Source: Oscillospiraceae bacterium (GTDB taxonomy: Bacteria > Bacillota > Clostridia > Oscillospirales > Acutalibacteraceae). From it: 36,784 nucleotides of DNA. How positions within the stretch are numbered: position 1 is the stretch's first letter; the number at the start of each line of letters is the position of its first letter. The notes beneath the pieces are model-generated. The model was given only the letters and a program-made list of their open reading frames with translations. It was not told where the DNA came from and searched no databases. The position numbers were made by a program, and so were the translations under genes. Positions 33,520 to 36,784 of the stretch are shown here, piece after piece. The DNA lies in assembly GCA_015066345.1 (NCBI GenBank), contig SVOQ01000024.1, positions 1 through 36,784 of the forward strand. The letters run 5' to 3'.

Positions 33520-34286
33520 ATATCTTCTTCACCGTGATTATTAAAATCGTACTCGATTTCACCCGAAACTTCAGTGGAAGCATCGGAAATAACACCTGTT
33601 TCAGAAATAAGGAGTTGTGCGGTTTTGCTCATATCCCCTGTAAGCGCTTTAATACGAAGTTCTACTTCTTCAACTGATTTCGTGAAAGCACGGGCAATTT
33701 CCCCGATACCGCCTGATAAATCATCAATTTTCACTGCAGTATCACCAATTGCCGCATAAACTGCTTTTGTTACATTATTAGCTCGTTCACGTGCCGCCTC
33801 AACAAGCTCCTCGGAATGAACTCTCGCATCAAGCATAGCTGCGCCAACCTGACGTTCCATATCTCTGGTGCGTTCGCACTCCGCTTTAAGTCTTTGAACT
33901 TCGCCACGTAAAAATTCGATTTCCGCCTCTGCGGCATCACTCATCATATTCTCACTTACTGTATTTTCCAATTTGAGGATTTTTTCATCTCTTTCGGAGA
34001 TTTCAGCAAGAAGATTTTTAATTTCAGTTTCTTTAAAATCAATTTGCGAACGCAACTCAGAATTCAAATTCTTTTCAGAAACAAGTTCACTTCTCAATGC
34101 ACCCATTTCTTCACATTTGCTTTTATATTCCGAAAGTTCCGCCTCAAGTTTAACATTGGAATCGTTAAAAGACGCAATAGTTTTATTAAGCTCACTCTTT
34201 TCAACAAGAAGTGCGTTAACATAGTCCATAACGTCTTTTTTGTTGTAACCGCCAAAGGCTTTTGTTTTAAAAACAATATCGCTCAC
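33516..34286 (-). CDS. DivIVA-like coiled-coil protein
   Basis: A 256-aa protein. The N-terminal FGGYNKKDVMDYVNALL (about 11-27) matches the DivIVA/GpsB lipid-binding start, followed by a long coiled coil (about 28-180), a GAAMLDARVHSEELVEAARERA segment and an acidic tail. DivIVA-family proteins recognise curved membranes and position division or wall-synthesis proteins. The usual DivIVA neighbours (ylmE-ylmH) are missing, so it is a divergent member rather than the core DivIVA. Start is a GTG with GGAGG 8 nt upstream. It is the first gene of the four-gene operon ending in pcrA. Confidence 0.75.
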   Translation of the reverse strand: MSDIVFKTKAFGGYNKKDVMDYVNALLVEKSELNKTIASFNDSNVKLEAELSEYKSKCEEMGALRSELVSEKNLNSELRSQIDFKETEIKNLLAEISERDEKILKLENTVSENMMSDAAEAEIEFLRGEVQRLKAECERTRDMERQVGAAMLDARVHSEELVEAARERANNVTKAVYAAIGDTAVKIDDLSGGIGEIARAFTKSVEEVELRIKALTGDMSKTAQLLISETGVISDASTEVSGEIEYDFNNHGEEDI

Positions 34287-34332
34287 TTAGATTACCTCCG
34301 TGTTGTGCATATTACACCATTGTACTTTTATA

Positions 34333-34361
34333 AGTATAACAGAACACAAAACATAAAACAA
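34333..34361 (-). promoter_or_regulatory. Possible promoter of the DivIVA-like/pcrA operon
   Basis: TTGTTT (34356-34361), 17-nt spacer, TATACT (34333-34338) on the minus strand. The -35 box is weak. Confidence 0.5.
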
Positions 34362-34405
34362 CAAAAATTTTCCTTTTTTCACTTTATTTTTCTTAACAAA
34401 TATTG

Positions 34406-34411
34406 TATAAT
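34406..34411 (+). promoter_or_regulatory. Possible -10 box of the alpha/beta hydrolase gene
   Basis: A perfect TATAAT 29 nt before the ATG at 34441; at the expected -35 distance there is only the weak TTTATT. Confidence 0.4.
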
Positions 34412-34440
34412 TAAAAAAAACGTTGAAAGGTCGCATCACA

Positions 34441-35415
34441 ATGAAAAAATCAACAAAAGTTTTAATAGGTGCAACAACCGCTTCTGCAGCTGCTTTTTTG
34501 GGATTTGGCTTATTGTCCAATAAGTTAGTACTCACAAGGACCTCAAAGCCAATCTTTGAAAAAATAAGTGAAACAAAAAAGAAAACCACCCTTACTCCTC
34601 TTGAAGAAAAAGCAGAAATACTCGATAAAGAAGGCGAAGAATGGTTTGACGCTCAGGAAAAAGAGCATGTTGTTATAAAAAACAGTAAAAACAGACCTTT
34701 ACATGGTTACATAGTAAAGGCTAAAGAGCCTTCGGACAAATGGGCTATATGTATACATGGTTATACCAGTAGCCCCAAAAGAGTGGGCAGTTATGCTTTA
34801 CATCACCATAACCGCGGTTATAATATCCTATTCCCTGTTTTACGCGGTCACGATATAAGCGACCATAAGCACATCACAATGGGGTGGCTCGACAGACTTG
34901 ATATGCTTGATTGGATTGATTATCTTGTAACAATATATGATAACCCCACCATTATACTTCACGGTGTTTCAATGGGTGCAGCAACTGTTATGATGACAAC
35001 GGGTGAAGAACTGCCCGAAAACGTAAAATGCTGTATCGCAGACTGCGGTTTCAGTAGTGTCTGGGATGAATTTGACCACGAAATGAAGGAGGAGTTTAAA
35101 TTCCCCGTACCGTTCACTTTACTCTCCCCCGCAACTATCACAAGCAAATTTGTTAACGGTTACACTTTCAAAGAGGCATCATCAATAAAACAGCTTGAAA
35201 AATCAAAAACCCCCACATTATTCATCCACGGTGAAGAGGATAAATTTGTTCCTTACCGTATGATGGACCTTAACTATAATGCGGCGGCTTGTCCAAAAGA
35301 GAAGCTCTCAATCCCCGATGCAGAACACGCAAACTCACACCTTATGCATCCTGAGATTTATTGGCCTAAAACATTTGAGTTTATTGATAAATATATCGAG
35401 AATGTCACAGTATAA
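34441..35415 (+). CDS. Membrane-anchored alpha/beta hydrolase
   Basis: A 324-aa protein. The N-terminal hydrophobic stretch (about 5-28, KVLIGATTASAAAFLGFG) is an uncleaved anchor or signal. The alpha/beta hydrolase fold has the oxyanion HGYTSSP region (about 106-112), the nucleophile elbow GVSMGA with Ser at about 177, the acid Asp in HGEEDKFVP and the His in DAEHANSHL. It resembles the YqkD/serine hydrolase group of Firmicutes, whose substrates are unknown. The frame begins at a TTG (34423), but the ATG at 34441, with GAAAGG about 10 nt ahead, gives the natural start. It is monocistronic, ending at a strong terminator. Confidence 0.85.
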   Translation: MKKSTKVLIGATTASAAAFLGFGLLSNKLVLTRTSKPIFEKISETKKKTTLTPLEEKAEILDKEGEEWFDAQEKEHVVIKNSKNRPLHGYIVKAKEPSDKWAICIHGYTSSPKRVGSYALHHHNRGYNILFPVLRGHDISDHKHITMGWLDRLDMLDWIDYLVTIYDNPTIILHGVSMGAATVMMTTGEELPENVKCCIADCGFSSVWDEFDHEMKEEFKFPVPFTLLSPATITSKFVNGYTFKEASSIKQLEKSKTPTLFIHGEEDKFVPYRMMDLNYNAAACPKEKLSIPDAEHANSHLMHPEIYWPKTFEFIDKYIENVTV

Positions 35416-35430
35416 TAAACAATTAAAATA

Positions 35431-35462
35431 AAAACGCTCTGAATATTCAGGGCGTTTTTTCA
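35431..35462 (+). terminator. Terminator of the alpha/beta hydrolase gene
   Basis: 13-bp stem AAAACGCTCTGAA (35431-35443) and TTCAGGGCGTTTT (35446-35458) with one T-G pair, followed by T residues. Confidence 0.88.
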
Positions 35463-35551
35463 TAATATATTACAAATATTATACACAATTCCCAAAAATT
35501 CCTTTGGGACTAAAAAAAGTGTTGATAAAACTATAATATTTAAAAAATTGC

Positions 35552-35580
35552 TTGAATTTAATCATAATATGATGTATTAT
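35552..35580 (+). promoter_or_regulatory. Promoter of pckG
   Basis: TTGAAT (35552-35557), 17-nt spacer, TATTAT (35575-35580), the same form as the pheST promoter. The predicted leader is about 50 nt. Positions 35463-35551 contain no feature I can identify. Confidence 0.65.
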
Positions 35581-35637
35581 ATCTATGATTACATAATCGG
35601 TAATTTTTGGATATTTTATTACAGGAGGATATGTATA

Positions 35638-36784
35638 ATGTCAGCATTAACATCAAACAAAAGCGTACTTTCCTGGATCGACGAAAAGGTTGAGCTTGTA
35701 AAGCCCGACAAAATCGTTTGGATTGACGGTTCACAAGAACAGATCGAAGAACTCAGAGCAACCGCTTGTTCAACAGGCGAACTCATCAAACTCAATCAGG
35801 AACTTCTTCCTGATTGCTACCTTCACAGAACTGCCGTTAACGACGTTGCTCGTGTTGAAGGCAGAACATTCATCTGTGCTTCCTCAAAAGAAGAAGCAGG
35901 TCCCACAAACAACTGGATGGACCCCGCTGAAGCTTATGAAATGCTTTACGACATTGCTCGTGACAGCTACAAAGGCAGAACAATGTATGTCATCCCCTAC
36001 TCAATGGGTCCCGTTGGTTCACCCTTTGCAAAAGTAGGTATTGAGCTTACTGACTCTATCTATGTTGTTCTCAACATGGTTATTATGACAAGAGTAGGCA
36101 AAGACGTTCTTGAAGTTCTCGGCGACAGTAACGACTGGGTTCGCGGTCTTCATTGCCGTTGCGATATCGACGAAGAAAAGAGATATATCTGTCAGTTCCC
36201 TCAGGACAACACAATTATCTCCGTTAACTCCGGTTACGGCGGAAACGTTCTTCTCGGTAAAAAATGCTTCGCACTCCGTATCGCTTCTTACCAGGGCTGG
36301 AAGGAAGGCTGGCAGGCAGAGCATATGCTCATCCTCGGTATTGAAAATCCTCAGGGAGAGGTTAAATATATCTGTGCTGCATTCCCCTCAGCTTGCGGTA
36401 AAACAAACCTTGCTATGCTTATTCCTCCGGAGCTTTATAAAGAAAAAGGCTACAAGGTATGGTGCGTTGGTGACGATATTTCCTGGATTCGTAAAGGTCC
36501 CGACGGAAGACTTTACGCTATCAACCCCGAAAACGGTTTCTTCGGCGTTGCTCCCGGTACTAACGTAAAATCCAACCCCAATGCTCTTGCTTCCACAAAG
36601 AAAGGCACAATCTTCACAAACGTTGCTCATAACCTTGACGATAACACAGTTTGGTGGGAAGGTCTTGACAAGAATCCTCCTGCAAATGCAGTTGAATGGA
36701 AGGGCAACCCCTGGAACGGTCAGGAAAGCGAAGAAAAGGGTGCTCATCCCAACAGCCGTTTCACAGCTCCTGCTGTTAACTGTC
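35638..36784 (+). CDS. pckG: Phosphoenolpyruvate carboxykinase (GTP), 3' end outside the window
   Basis: The open frame runs from the ATG at 35638, after GGAGG, to the right edge without a stop: 382 complete codons of a family of about 600. It interconverts oxaloacetate and phosphoenolpyruvate with GTP/GDP. The GTP-type signatures are a VWIDGSQEQIEEL start, NNWMDPAEAYEML, YVIPYSMGPVGSPFAKVGIE, the kinase-type P-loop FPSACGKTNLAML (about 250-262) with the family-specific reactive Cys, and GDDISWIRKG. In anaerobes it is used for CO2 fixation to oxaloacetate as well as gluconeogenesis. Codons are strongly C-ending, suggesting high expression. Confidence 0.95.
   Translation, partial: MSALTSNKSVLSWIDEKVELVKPDKIVWIDGSQEQIEELRATACSTGELIKLNQELLPDCYLHRTAVNDVARVEGRTFICASSKEEAGPTNNWMDPAEAYEMLYDIARDSYKGRTMYVIPYSMGPVGSPFAKVGIELTDSIYVVLNMVIMTRVGKDVLEVLGDSNDWVRGLHCRCDIDEEKRYICQFPQDNTIISVNSGYGGNVLLGKKCFALRIASYQGWKEGWQAEHMLILGIENPQGEVKYICAAFPSACGKTNLAMLIPPELYKEKGYKVWCVGDDISWIRKGPDGRLYAINPENGFFGVAPGTNVKSNPNALASTKKGTIFTNVAHNLDDNTVWWEGLDKNPPANAVEWKGNPWNGQESEEKGAHPNSRFTAPAVNC

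Noticed and set aside
34044-34523. A plus-strand frame of 159 codons across the DivIVA-like start and the hydrolase promoter
   Set aside because: It overlaps two well-supported genes in a different frame and has a low-complexity, Asn/Lys/Phe-rich translation.

Overview
The window reads as chromosomal DNA of a low-GC, anaerobic, gut-type Clostridia bacterium. The evidence is a T-box leader ahead of pheST, IreB, GdpP next to rplI and dnaB, a tilS-hpt-ftsH block, RNase J, an Fe-S fumarase-type subunit, and a secreted protein ending in a dockerin. The dockerin points towards Ruminococcaceae/Oscillospirales relatives; that placement is inference. There is no rRNA, tRNA, CRISPR array, prophage or complete insertion sequence. 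Nearly every base is in a gene, a hairpin terminator or a recognisable promoter.

Layout. 1-165: a structured, non-coding-looking edge segment and a terminator. 165-1586 (-): secreted transglutaminase-like protein with dockerin. 1789-4380 (+): a PPase-like/Nudix fusion, a small membrane exporter-family protein, thiamine pyrophosphokinase and a HAD phosphatase, all tightly packed. 4425-14088 (-): a probable seven-gene operon rnj-gdpP-rplI-dnaB-tilS-hpt-ftsH. It joins RNA decay, c-di-AMP turnover, replication, tRNA-Ile decoding, purine salvage and membrane proteolysis, and is driven by a near-consensus promoter overlapping the stop codon of the gene before it. 14209-16182 (-): a large protein with the nucleotidyltransferase / left-handed beta-helix / phosphohexomutase layout but without the catalytic motifs. 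16276-16713 (+): RNase HI.

16759-19140: a small sugar locus with a cytoplasmic CBM9/DOMON-like protein and a TIM-barrel isomerase on the minus strand, divergent from a YdjC/ChbG-type deacetylase. 19188-23051 (+): promoter, T-box, an AT-rich repeat block, pheS and pheT. 23133-23699 (+): ireB and an unidentified conserved-looking small protein. 23734-26191 (-): tsaE-tsaB-rpiB-metallophosphoesterase, divergent from rodA (26282-27460) through two promoters whose -10 boxes overlap. 27514-29864 (-): a zinc-ribbon membrane protein translationally coupled to a GPH-type transporter. 29971-34286 (-): a DivIVA-like protein, a solitary fumarase beta-type subunit, a DUF47/PhoU-like protein and PcrA helicase. 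34441-35415 (+): membrane-anchored alpha/beta hydrolase. 35638 to the right edge (+): GTP-type PEP carboxykinase, cut by the window end.

No wholly new system such as a defence island is visible. The items most worth following are the degenerate sugar-nucleotide enzyme upstream of rnj, the apparent ATT start of ftsH, the overlapping divergent promoters of tsaE and rodA, the PPase-like/Nudix fusion, and the solitary fumarase subunit between a DivIVA-like protein and a helicase.
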